Assembly: GCA_002092835.1 (NCBI GenBank) | Contig: LVWL01000012.1 | Span: 1-64,000 of the forward strand | Length of the DNA: 64,000 nucleotides | Source of the DNA: Campylobacter concisus | Lineage (GTDB): Bacteria > Campylobacterota > Campylobacteria > Campylobacterales > Campylobacteraceae | Reading direction: 5' to 3' | Shown here: positions 9,069 through 15,800 of the stretch, in pieces | Layout of the letters: every line of letters starts with the position of its first letter | How positions within the stretch are numbered: the first letter of the stretch is position 1 | The notes under the pieces: generated by a model | What the model was told of the DNA's origin: nothing | The model's input: only the letters and a program-made list of their open reading frames with translations | Databases searched by the model: none | Translations under genes and position numbers: made by a program

Positions 9069-9413
9069 TTAGACAATCATCACTGCAGCTACAGCAAATC
9101 CGCCATCGTGAGTTATGCTAAGGCTTGTTTCTTTGATATTAAAATTTGTATAAATTTTTGGGCTAAATTTTATCTTTGGTGCATTTTTTGCGTCTTTGCT
9201 AAGCTCAATGTCCAAAAAGCCACACTCTTTGCTGATACCCACACCAAGAGCTTTGCTAGCTGCTTCTTTGGCCGCCCAAAATCCAGCCAAAGTCGCATCA
9301 TTTTTTGCCAGCGTGATCTCGTCATCACTAAGAAATTTTTTTAAAAAAAGCTCGCCGTAACGAGCTTTGAGTCTAGAAATTCTATCTATTTTAATGATGT
9401 CAATGCCTATCAT
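9069..9413 (-). CDS. acpS: Holo-[acyl-carrier-protein] synthase
   Basis: A 114-residue phosphopantetheinyl transferase that converts apo-ACP to holo-ACP for fatty acid synthesis, using CoA. The Mg-binding Asp is in [12 protein letters not shown], and the second motif [13 protein letters not shown] is intact; [11 protein letters not shown] near the end is also typical. Length is usual for the family. Its ATG overlaps the fliL stop by four bases (ATGA). Confidence 0.95.
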   Translation of the reverse strand: MIGIDIIKIDRISRLKARYGELFLKKFLSDDEITLAKNDATLAGFWAAKEAASKALGVGISKECGFLDIELSKDAKNAPKIKFSPKIYTNFNIKETSLSITHDGGFAVAAVMIV

Positions 9414-9946
9414 TGAACCACAAAATCAGTAAAAAATATATTTTTGATGTAGCCATCATTTAGCACTTCATTTAGCTTGCCTACAATCTCGTCTTTTAGC
9501 CTATCTTTGCCCTTTGTGGTGCTTACTTCTTCGTAAGTTTTTGACGAAAGTGTCCTGATGATAATGTCTCTTAAAAGTGCCTTTTTCTTATCAAGCTCAG
9601 GAGTTAGCAACTCATCGCTTTGCTCCATATCGATCTTAGTTTTAAGAAATCTTGAGCCATTTTCGCTAAGCAAATTTACAATAAACTGATCAAGCGGATA
9701 TATCGGCCCCATATTTGAATAGTCGTTGCTACCATGCTTTGCCTTATTTTGAGCTGGCATGGACTGCGTTTGAGTCTGAGCTGGTGTTTGCGCCATATTT
9801 GCCTCTTTTGGCTCATCAGAACTAAGCATCAAAAACGCGACTAGCCCTCCAATAACTAGCAGCAAAACAAATATCGCAATGATAATTATCATTAATGCAC
9901 CATTGCCACCTTTTTTTGCTTTTTTCTCTTCAACTTCTTCAGCCAT
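9410..9946 (-). CDS. fliL: Flagellar basal body-associated protein FliL
   Basis: A 178-residue single-pass inner-membrane protein that associates with the stator around the flagellar motor. A Lys/Glu-rich cytoplasmic N-terminus ([14 protein letters not shown]), a TM helix at about 17-42, a Gln/Thr/Pro/Ala-rich linker, and the FliL domain with [22 protein letters not shown] and the terminal [13 protein letters not shown] 9946 follows AAAGGAGG. It is followed by acpS in an overlapping pair. Confidence 0.93.
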   Translation of the reverse strand: MAEEVEEKKAKKGGNGALMIIIIAIFVLLLVIGGLVAFLMLSSDEPKEANMAQTPAQTQTQSMPAQNKAKHGSNDYSNMGPIYPLDQFIVNLLSENGSRFLKTKIDMEQSDELLTPELDKKKALLRDIIIRTLSSKTYEEVSTTKGKDRLKDEIVGKLNEVLNDGYIKNIFFTDFVVQ

Positions 9947-9968
9947 CTTTCCTCCTTTAAGTTTTGGC

Positions 9969-9974
9969 TATAAT
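9969..9974 (+). promoter_or_regulatory. Probable -10 box upstream of ybaK
   Basis: TATAAT within TTTTGGCTATAATT, 30 bases before the ATG at 10005, in the 58-base divergent gap behind fliL. It matches the main sigma-factor -10 motif. Confidence 0.5.
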
Positions 9975-10004
9975 TATACAAAAAATTCGCAAAAATGAGA
10001 AAAA

Positions 10005-10487
10005 ATGATACATAAGACAAATGCTGCCAGAGCTTTAGATAAACTAAAAATTAATTATGAAATTTTAGAGTATGAAGTTGATTTAAACGATCTTTCAGCC
10101 CTCCACGTAGCAGCTAGCACTAAGCAAGATATAAAGCAAATTTATAAGACTATTGTTTGTGAGTGCGAGCCTAAAAATTTTGTCGTTGCTTGCTTGCAAG
10201 GCGATCTGGAGCTTGATCTAAAAGCACTTGCTCATGCGTGTGGCGCCAAACGCTGCGAACTTATAAATTTAAAAGATCTAGAAAAGATCACTGGCTACAT
10301 CAGGGGCGGCTGTTCACCGCTTGCTATGAAAAAACACTTTGCCACATTTATCGATGAACGTGCAAAAGAGCAAGAGTATGTGTTGGTAAGCGCTGGAGTG
10401 AGAGGCAAACAGATAAAAATAGCACCAAATGATCTTTTAAAGGCTTGTGAGGCAAGTTTTGCCAATATCGCTAGGCTAGCTCTTTAA
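10005..10487 (+). CDS. ybaK: Cys-tRNA(Pro)/aminoacyl-tRNA deacylase, YbaK/EbsC family
   Basis: A 160-residue trans-editing enzyme that hydrolyses mischarged tRNA, classically Cys-tRNA(Pro). Visible features: YEVD early, then QIYKTIVCE, FVVACLQGDLELDLKALA, the YIRGGCSPLAMKK loop and the C-terminal SAGVRGKQIKIAPNDLL, all typical of YbaK. Full length. Its 3' end overlaps the convergent midA gene by 12 bases. Confidence 0.9.
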   Translation: MIHKTNAARALDKLKINYEILEYEVDLNDLSALHVAASTKQDIKQIYKTIVCECEPKNFVVACLQGDLELDLKALAHACGAKRCELINLKDLEKITGYIRGGCSPLAMKKHFATFIDERAKEQEYVLVSAGVRGKQIKIAPNDLLKACEASFANIARLAL

Positions 10488-11462
10488 AAACTCTATAAAT
10501 TTAAACTTCTCGCCTAAAAACTCGGGCGAGAGTAGAAATTTCGCCTGTTTGGCTGCATTTTCATAGGCTTGCTTGCTACCATTTTCAAGTACTAAAGATA
10601 AAATTTCATCCACGCCAAGATCGCAAACTAAAGCTTCGTTTTGTTTTTTAAATTTAAGCATCTCAAAGCCAGCCTCATAAAAAGCCTCTTTTACTTGCTT
10701 AAAGCAAAGACTATAAGTTAGATCCGATCTTTTAAAATATGGCTCAAGGTCTGAAATTTCAAATAAAGAAAATACTTGATGGTCTTTAAAAACTCTTAGG
10801 CTAAACTCATTTTTTGGCTCAAATTCGCCGTAGTCAAAGCTTAAAAATCTTACCTTTTTTGCCGCATTTGCAAGCTGTAGCGCAAATTTAGCGTAGCTAG
10901 TTGATATCTCGCCTTTTTTTATGCCAAATTTCTTTGCAAGAGCTAGCAAGTTTTGATCTGCTTTTTGCCAGTGAAATTTTAGGTCTTCGTCCACAAAAAG
11001 CATATTTTGCCCATCTATCACCTCGCAGCTAAATGCGTCAAGCAGCTCATTTGAGATAACAAACATTTCATCAAACGAGCACTCGCCCAAATTTTCATAG
11101 TGTTTTATTTTGATATCATCGCCAAAGCGTTTTGCAAAAGTCTCAAGCTGTTTTTTACGTAAAATTTCATGAGGTTCGATGATTATAAACTCTAAATTTG
11201 GCAAAATTTCTGGCTCAAGCGTAAAAATTCCTTGCGCAAAATCAGCTAGCATTTCACCTGAGTTTGCACCGATCTCCACAACCTTGCAAGAGCTAGAAAT
11301 TTCGCCGTTTTTAAGCAGCTTTAAAAAGTAGTTCGCAAGGCAAGCACCAAAAAGATAGCCAACGCTTACATTTGTATAAAAATCGCCCTTTTTGCCGATA
11401 TCTACGCCAAATTTATAGTAGTTTTCATTGACCCAGATATCAAAAAACTCGCTAAATTTCAT
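10476..11462 (-). CDS. MidA/NDUFAF7-family SAM-dependent methyltransferase
   Basis: About 328 residues. The opening MKFSEFFDIWVNENYY, the glycine loop EIGANSGEMLADF (about 75-90), FVISNELLDAFSCEVI and FLSFDYGEFEP fit the bacterial MidA family. The mitochondrial homologue methylates an arginine in complex I; the bacterial substrate is not established. I use ATG 11462 because it overlaps the stop of the upstream TRIC gene as ATGA; an in-frame ATG six codons earlier lies inside that gene. Confidence 0.85.
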   Translation of the reverse strand: MKFSEFFDIWVNENYYKFGVDIGKKGDFYTNVSVGYLFGACLANYFLKLLKNGEISSSCKVVEIGANSGEMLADFAQGIFTLEPEILPNLEFIIIEPHEILRKKQLETFAKRFGDDIKIKHYENLGECSFDEMFVISNELLDAFSCEVIDGQNMLFVDEDLKFHWQKADQNLLALAKKFGIKKGEISTSYAKFALQLANAAKKVRFLSFDYGEFEPKNEFSLRVFKDHQVFSLFEISDLEPYFKRSDLTYSLCFKQVKEAFYEAGFEMLKFKKQNEALVCDLGVDEILSLVLENGSKQAYENAAKQAKFLLSPEFLGEKFKFIEFLKS

Positions 11463-12067
11463 AGATCTGGCAGCTTCCAACCCCTGTAAAATGCAAACAT
11501 CCTAACCGTAATACCAAGAGCAAGTAAAAGCATGGTAAAAAAGATATTACTAAGCCCAAGATGATAAAGCACAAAGTAAGCAAGTCCTACTCCAAGACTT
11601 ATCGTGCCGTAAAGTCCGGTGCGTAAAAACCAAGGAATTTCGTTTAGTAAAATATCCCTTAAGATGCCGCCACCAACGCCATTAAAAAAGGCCACCATCA
11701 TGACGCCAAAGACATTGTAATTGTACTCAATCGCAACCATCGCCCCAACGATGGAAAAACAAATAACATCGATCGCATCGGCAAAAATAAAGACAAATTT
11801 TTTCTCCAAACCTTCTCTTTTTGTGTGTAAATTTGTAACTCTAGAGACTACAAGCATAAAGATAACGACGCTTATTGGCATATAGTGCGTGAACGAATAA
11901 ACTGCCCTACCAACGAGCATGTCACGTACAATACCACCTCCAAGTGCGGTCAAAAACGCAGACAAAAAGACACCAAGCCAGTCGCACTCTTTTTTTAATG
12001 CAAATAAAAAGCCACTAAGTGCGGCAGATGCGATACCAACATATTCTACAAAAAGTATTAAGCTCAT
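11459..12067 (-). CDS. TRIC/UPF0126 family cation channel-like protein
   Basis: A 202-residue, seven-TM protein built of two repeated three-helix units, each with the glycine-rich signature: TALGGGIVRDMLVG (about 40-55) and NGVGGGILRDILLN (about 125-140). Prokaryotic TRIC proteins are trimeric monovalent cation channels; the physiological role is uncertain. It is coupled to midA by an ATGA overlap. Upstream of 12067 lies a divergent gap shared with the second SYLF gene. Confidence 0.88.
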   Translation of the reverse strand: MSLILFVEYVGIASAALSGFLFALKKECDWLGVFLSAFLTALGGGIVRDMLVGRAVYSFTHYMPISVVIFMLVVSRVTNLHTKREGLEKKFVFIFADAIDVICFSIVGAMVAIEYNYNVFGVMMVAFFNGVGGGILRDILLNEIPWFLRTGLYGTISLGVGLAYFVLYHLGLSNIFFTMLLLALGITVRMFAFYRGWKLPDL

Positions 12068-12150
12068 ATTTTTTCCTTAAAAATGTCATTTTATAATGAA
12101 ATCTCATAAAAGCTCATTAATAATATTTTTACCATTGGTTTATTTTAGGC

Positions 12151-12156
12151 TATAAT
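12151..12156 (+). promoter_or_regulatory. Probable -10 box upstream of the second SYLF gene
   Basis: TATAAT in TTTTAGGCTATAATGG, 27 bases before the ATG at 12184, followed by an ACAAGGAAA ribosome site. Confidence 0.5.
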
Positions 12157-12183
12157 GGTGAAAATTTTACACAAGGAAATTTG

Positions 12184-12845
12184 ATGAAAAGACTCTTAAC
12201 TCTGCTTTTAATAAGCTCATTTTTGCGTTAAACTTAAACGCTGATGTGATTCAAAATCAAAAACTAAAAAATGCTATAAATATTTTAAACGCTTTTGGTG
12301 CAAGAAATTTAAAGCCAAATACTAAATTTGAAGGCATAAAAGCGATCGCCATAATCCCTGATGTAACAAAAGCAGGCGCTATTGTAACTGGCTCAACAGG
12401 TAAAGGCGTTTTTATCGCTAAAAACGATGATGGTGAATGGTCAAGCCCATTTTTTGTAAATTACACATCTGGTAGCATAGGCTTACAACTTGGTTACAGC
12501 TCAGCTGATATGATCATATTATTTAAAAATTCAGAAGCTTATGCAAATTTATTTAATGCAAAAGATACGATCAGCCTAAAAGCAGAAGCAACTGGTGGCG
12601 TTGGTAATGAAGTAGCGATCACAAGTGATTTGCCTGAAATTTCAGCATTTGCTGAGGAGCGCGGCAAGACAAGTGGTGCTTTTGTAGGCGTCAGCTTAGA
12701 TGTGGCAAGGCTTAAAATAAATATACAAGATACAAATGATTACTATGAGCGAATGTATGATTTTGAAAATATCTACAACAATAGCCCAAAAGCTAGTAAA
12801 TACACACTAAAATTTAAAGAAATAATCTCAAAATACTTCTTATAA
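12184..12845 (+). pseudogene. SYLF-domain lipid-binding protein, frameshifted in its signal peptide
   Basis: The ATG at 12184 with a good ribosome site begins a signal peptide (MKRLLTLLLISSF) that runs into a stop at 12229. Adding one T to the five-T run at 12220-12224 gives SFFALNLNADVIQNQ and joins it to a complete SYLF domain of about 200 residues (AIAIIPDVTKAGAIVTGSTG, SGSIGLQLGYSSADMIILF, GAFVGVSLDVARL). It is a paralogue of the protein at 2010-2606. As written, only a leaderless start within the domain is possible. Most likely a sequence error in the homopolymer, though an on/off T tract cannot be excluded. Confidence 0.8.
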
Positions 12846-12854
12846 CTCAAATTT

Positions 12855-12877
12855 CTTGGCTCATTAAGTGAGTCAAG
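12855..12877 (+). terminator. Rho-independent terminator after the second SYLF gene
   Basis: CTTGGCTCA (12855-12863), five-base loop, TGAGTCAAG (12869-12877), one G-T pair in the stem, followed by CTCTTTTTATTTTT. It lies ten bases after the stop codon. Confidence 0.7.
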
Positions 12878-12918
12878 AGCTCTTTTTATTTTTACTTTTT
12901 GATTAATTTTATAGAAGT

Positions 12919-12945
12919 TATGGCTTAGCTTTTTGCTAAACCATA
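12919..12945 (-). terminator. Hairpin at the 3' end of the small acidic gene
   Basis: TATGGCTTAGC (12919-12929) pairs with GCTAAACCATA (12935-12945) with one mismatch and a five-base loop. It overlaps the stop codon of the minus-strand gene ending at 12936 and is followed on that strand by AT-rich sequence without a strong T run. Confidence 0.45.
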
Positions 12946-13145
12946 AATAGTGAAACAAAGCGTTTTTTAGGGATTGGAGAAAATTGAGTCATATACTCAA
13001 ACGCTTCTTCGTAATCGCCATCTGTATATTGTGCAACTTGCTCGATAAGCTCATAAAGCTCCTCATCGTCCATAGAATCAAAACTGCCTCTATTTTCTAA
13101 AACCTCTAACAAAACGGCGTCTAATTCAAGCTCGTCGTAAGTCAT
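12936..13145 (-). CDS. Small acidic protein of unknown function
   Basis: A 69-residue, strongly acidic protein (MTYDELELDAVLLEVLENRG...), with the run DSMDDEELYELIEQVAQYTD and a short hydrophobic C-terminal end (RFVSLFMV). I do not recognise the family. ATG 13145 follows an AAGGAAT ribosome site; an upstream in-frame ATG would give an unlikely 16-residue extension. It is divergent from the Fur-family regulator and shares the 150-base intergenic region with its Fur-box-like site, so it may be part of the same regulon. That link is inference. Confidence 0.6.
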   Translation of the reverse strand: MTYDELELDAVLLEVLENRGSFDSMDDEELYELIEQVAQYTDGDYEEAFEYMTQFSPIPKKRFVSLFMV

Positions 13146-13264
13146 TTTATTCCTTAATTTTGATTTAAAAAATGCGACACTATACCAAAACAATCTTATA
13201 AAATACTTTACTTGAAATTCGTAAGAAATTTTATGCTTTTTTTATAAGTAAAGTTGTAAAATCC

Positions 13265-13279
13265 TTATATTCATTATCA
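13265..13279. promoter_or_regulatory. Fur-box-like site upstream of the Fur-family regulator
   Basis: TTATATT-C-ATTATCA. Against the 7-1-7 Fur box TGATAAT-n-ATTATCA, the right half is perfect and the left half matches 5 of 7. It is 17 bases before the GTG start at 13296 and could mediate autoregulation or iron control. Confidence 0.45.
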
Positions 13280-13295
13280 TTTTAGTTAGGTTTTT

Positions 13296-13742
13296 GTGGA
13301 TAATTTTGAACTATTTTATAAGCATTTTAAAGAGTTTTTAGAAGCCTTTGGGCAGAAAAGCTCAGAGTTAAAAGAACAAATTTTGCATGTACTTTTCATT
13401 AGCAACTCTCATCTAAGTGCTCAAGAAATTTCTTCAGAAATTTACAAAATCCACAAGAATGAAATTTCAATGACATCAATTTATTCTTTTTTAAATTTTC
13501 TCGAAATGCATCATCTTGCAAATTGTTTTGAAGAGAATGGAGTAAAGAAATTTGAGTTAAATTTAAAATCCTCGCACGATCATTTGATATGTGAAATTTG
13601 TGAAAAGATAGTTGATTTTGAAGATGAGATGATAGAGCAAAGGCAAGAGCAAATTTTCAAAGAAAAAAATTTTAGCGAGCAGTCGCATACGATGATACTT
13701 TATGGTATTTGCAGTGATTGCCAAGAGAAAAATGAAAATTAA
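13296..13742 (+). CDS. Fur-family metalloregulator
   Basis: A 148-residue winged-helix repressor of the Fur/PerR/Zur family. N-terminal DNA-binding domain with the recognition helix region (SAQEISSEIY, MTSIYSFLNFL, about 45-75), then a dimerisation domain with SHDHLICEICEKIVDF and a second Cys pair GICSDC; CxxC plus CxxC suggests the structural zinc site. The start is GTG 13296 after a weak AGG. It stands directly upstream of the putative ferrosome operon and has Fur-box-like sites before and after it, so it is the likely local regulator. Whether it senses iron, peroxide or another metal cannot be read from the sequence. Confidence 0.88.
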   Translation: MDNFELFYKHFKEFLEAFGQKSSELKEQILHVLFISNSHLSAQEISSEIYKIHKNEISMTSIYSFLNFLEMHHLANCFEENGVKKFELNLKSSHDHLICEICEKIVDFEDEMIEQRQEQIFKEKNFSEQSHTMILYGICSDCQEKNEN

Positions 13743-13766
13743 ATTTTATCATTTCATTTTACTTTT

Positions 13767-13781
13767 TGATAATGAAAAACA
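13767..13781. promoter_or_regulatory. Fur-box-like half site upstream of the ferrosome-like operon
   Basis: TGATAAT (perfect left half) followed by G and AAAAACA (4 of 7 to the right half). An inverted repeat TTTCATT (13752-13758) and AATGAAA (13771-13777) frames it, and TTTATCA lies just upstream. It is 63 bases before the first gene of the operon at 13844. Confidence 0.4.
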
Positions 13782-13843
13782 AAAAAATTTCAGATTTATT
13801 TAAGCTGTGAAATAGATAATACGCAATTAAAAAAAGGATGAAA

Positions 13844-14167
13844 ATGGATATAAAAACACAAACTTTAGCACAAGTTGCAAGCTATTTTTCAATGATAGCT
13901 CACACAAACGGCAGACTAAGAGTAAGAGTTAGTCCAAAGATAAAAGAGCTAAGTAGTAGCGTAAATTTAGCTAGCCTAGATGATGTGATAGCTCAGATAA
14001 ATGGTATAAAAAATGTAAAATTTAACAAGCTAATCGGCTCTGTAACGATCGAATACGATCATGAAATTTTTCCAAAAAACCTTTGGGAGGATCTTTTAAA
14101 AGGGCAAAATTTAGAAGAGATTTCAACTAGAGTAAATGAAGTTGCAAAAGAAGTGAAATATGCTTAA
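13844..14167 (+). CDS. HMA_2-like small protein, first gene of the ferrosome-like operon
   Basis: About 107 residues with the beta-alpha-beta-beta-alpha-beta rhythm of a heavy-metal-associated domain (about 10-85), but no CxxC. In the first loop stands NGRLRVRVSPKIKEL, arginine-rich where the copper-binding Cys pair would be. This type (HMA_2-like) accompanies P1B-6 ATPases in ferrosome clusters, where FezC proteins carry HMA-type domains. I chose the ATG at 13844, five bases after AAGGA; an ATG at 13838 lies inside the ribosome site. It overlaps the next gene by eight bases. Confidence 0.75.
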   Translation: MDIKTQTLAQVASYFSMIAHTNGRLRVRVSPKIKELSSSVNLASLDDVIAQINGIKNVKFNKLIGSVTIEYDHEIFPKNLWEDLLKGQNLEEISTRVNEVAKEVKYA

Positions 14168-14810
14168 TGAACTTTTAAATGCATCATACACCAGCGAAAA
14201 AAACGCACTTAGTTTATATGAAAATTTAGCTTTATTTGGTGATGTTTTTAACGAGATCGCAAATATCAGAAAAAATGCGATCATCTTGACAGAAAAATTT
14301 GCAAGTACACATGATTATGAGCTTGCTTGCGAAAATGAAGCTATATTTTTGCCAGCAAAAAATAAAGAAGATGCACTGATACAAGCTTTAAACTATGAGT
14401 TAGAGCTAAATAAAATGTATGAAAAATTTTGTGAAAGCTTAGATGACGAGGAGCTAAAAGATCTATTTTTTAGACTTTGGGCTACTTCAAATAACGAATA
14501 CATAGCCTCCTTAAAGCAACGCTTAAAAGAAATTTATAGTGGCTGTGAAATAAAAAATGAGCTAAATTTAAATGAAATTTCACAAAATTTTGAGCAAAAC
14601 GGCATAACAAATATTTTAGAAAACTATCAAAATGACTTTAATGAGATAACTAAAAGCTTGCAAAATATCGCAAGTGGCAAGGCTGATAAAAGCGAGTTAG
14701 CAAAGATAACTAATAATCCAAATTTCTCGTTTTTTAGCGGACTTGCGCTTGGGGCATTAGGCATTTCAGTAGTTAGTAAAAATTTTAATAAGGATGAAGA
14801 AAATGAATAA
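14160..14810 (+). CDS. Ferritin-like helical protein with a C-terminal membrane anchor
   Basis: A 216-residue protein. The first 125 residues form four helices like DUF2202/rubrerythrin-type ferritin-like proteins: SEKNALSLYENLALFGDVF, an ANIRKNAIILTEKFA helix, ALNYELELNKMYEKFCESL and NNEYIASLKQRL. The usual ExxH iron ligands are degenerate (Asn or Ala where His is expected). A polar linker follows, and then a hydrophobic segment FFSGLALGALGISVVS (about 192-207). It is probably a membrane-tethered, ferritin-related structural protein rather than an active ferroxidase. Ferritin similarity is by pattern only. Confidence 0.6.
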   Translation: MLNELLNASYTSEKNALSLYENLALFGDVFNEIANIRKNAIILTEKFASTHDYELACENEAIFLPAKNKEDALIQALNYELELNKMYEKFCESLDDEELKDLFFRLWATSNNEYIASLKQRLKEIYSGCEIKNELNLNEISQNFEQNGITNILENYQNDFNEITKSLQNIASGKADKSELAKITNNPNFSFFSGLALGALGISVVSKNFNKDEENE

Positions 14811-15153
14811 TTTACAAAATCAAACAAAGAAAGGATTTAAAATGGCATTACCATTTTTAGCAGGTTTAGCAGTAGGCGGTTTAGCAATAGCTGCTTGGAA
14901 TAAAAGAGATAAGATCAAAGAGTACGCCCAAGATGGCTTTGATAAAGGCAAAGAGGCCGCAAAAGATCTTTACAAAAAAGGTAAAAGTGTTGCAAAAGAT
15001 GCAAAAGACTTTATAGTAAAAGAAGAAAAAAAAGCAAAACGTGGTGCTAAAAAAGTAGAAAAAGAGGCTGAAAAAGTGGTAAAGAAAACAAGAAAACCAC
15101 GCGCTAAAAAGCCAGCCGCTCCAAAAGCTATCACACCAAACGATATAGCTTAA
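14803..15153 (+). CDS. Small membrane protein with Lys/Ala-rich tail (YtxH- or FezA-like)
   Basis: About 116 residues: one GxxxG-containing TM segment (MALPFLAGLAVGGLAIAAW) followed by a long basic amphipathic tail (KRDKIKEYAQDGFDKGKEAA, then many Lys, and a K/P/A end). Such a short TM anchor plus charged helix resembles the membrane-shaping FezA-like and magnetosome-type proteins of organelle clusters, and also the YtxH family. Two starts are plausible, ATG 14803 and ATG 14842 (103 residues), both with AAGGA; 14803 overlaps the previous stop. Function is inferred only from context. Confidence 0.7.
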   Translation: MNNLQNQTKKGFKMALPFLAGLAVGGLAIAAWNKRDKIKEYAQDGFDKGKEAAKDLYKKGKSVAKDAKDFIVKEEKKAKRGAKKVEKEAEKVVKKTRKPRAKKPAAPKAITPNDIA

Positions 15154-15162
15154 GGATAGAGA

Positions 15163-15477
15163 ATGCAAGAAAATAGTCTTTTTACACTTTCAAGCACAAG
15201 ACTTCCATTTGATCACTTCATCAGCGGTGCTTTAATCGCTGGTATGGGTGCAGCTGCACTTGGCTTTAGCGACTATCTAAATAATAGAGCGACTAAAAAA
15301 GATGTCGCTAAAAAGATAGCAAAATACGCTGTAACAGGTGGTTTTGTAGGTGCTGTTGGCATTCATGCTTCAAATTTAATAGCACAAAAAAAATATCTAA
15401 ATGCGGCAGCTTTTACAGCAGCTGGTATCGGCGGTCTTTTGATAGCAGAAAAACTAATAAAATTGGAGAGTAAATAA
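15163..15477 (+). CDS. Small glycine-rich membrane protein of the ferrosome-like operon
   Basis: A 104-residue protein with two or three TM segments rich in Gly and Ala: SGALIAGMGAAALGFSDYL (about 21-39), YAVTGGFVGAVGIHASNLI and AAAFTAAGIGGLLIAEKLI, joined by a Lys-rich loop (ATKKDVAKKIAK). The GxxxG-type helices suggest tight helix packing in the membrane. I do not recognise a named family. It overlaps the next gene by one base (TAATG). Confidence 0.65.
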   Translation: MQENSLFTLSSTRLPFDHFISGALIAGMGAAALGFSDYLNNRATKKDVAKKIAKYAVTGGFVGAVGIHASNLIAQKKYLNAAAFTAAGIGGLLIAEKLIKLESK

Positions 15478-15800
15478 TGAACAACCCTTACATCAACGAA
15501 GAAAACGTAGCAAGTGAAACTGCGGCTAACAATGCAGCAGCTACTCAGCCAAGCGCAATCGATAATGCAATAAACAATGCAGCTCAAAATTTGCCATTTG
15601 TACCTGAAAATTTTAATGCTGCTGGCTTTGTAAAAGGTCTAGTTTTAGGTGGTATCGCAGCTTATGTACTAACTAATCCAAAAGCACAAGAGTGCGTATT
15701 TAAAGCGATTATCAAAGGTGGCGAGCTTATAAATGCTGGCATAGAAGAACTAAAAGAGCGTTTTGAAGATGTCAAAGCAGAACTTGACTCAAAAAAATAA
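15477..15800 (+). CDS. Small membrane protein with amphipathic C-terminus
   Basis: A 107-residue protein. A disordered Asn/Ala-rich N-terminus (about 1-45), one TM helix (AAGFVKGLVLGGIAAYVLTN, about 47-67) and an amphipathic C-terminal helix (GGELINAGIEELKERFEDVK) that overlaps the ATPase start. The layout of one GxxxG helix plus a charged helix parallels the protein at 14803-15153. Probably a further membrane component of the organelle-like cluster; no family is recognised. Confidence 0.65.
   Translation: MNNPYINEENVASETAANNAAATQPSAIDNAINNAAQNLPFVPENFNAAGFVKGLVLGGIAAYVLTNPKAQECVFKAIIKGGELINAGIEELKERFEDVKAELDSKK

Noticed and set aside
14881-15168. 95-codon minus-strand frame over the Lys-rich gene
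   Set aside because: It is the Phe-rich reverse reading of a Lys-rich tail.
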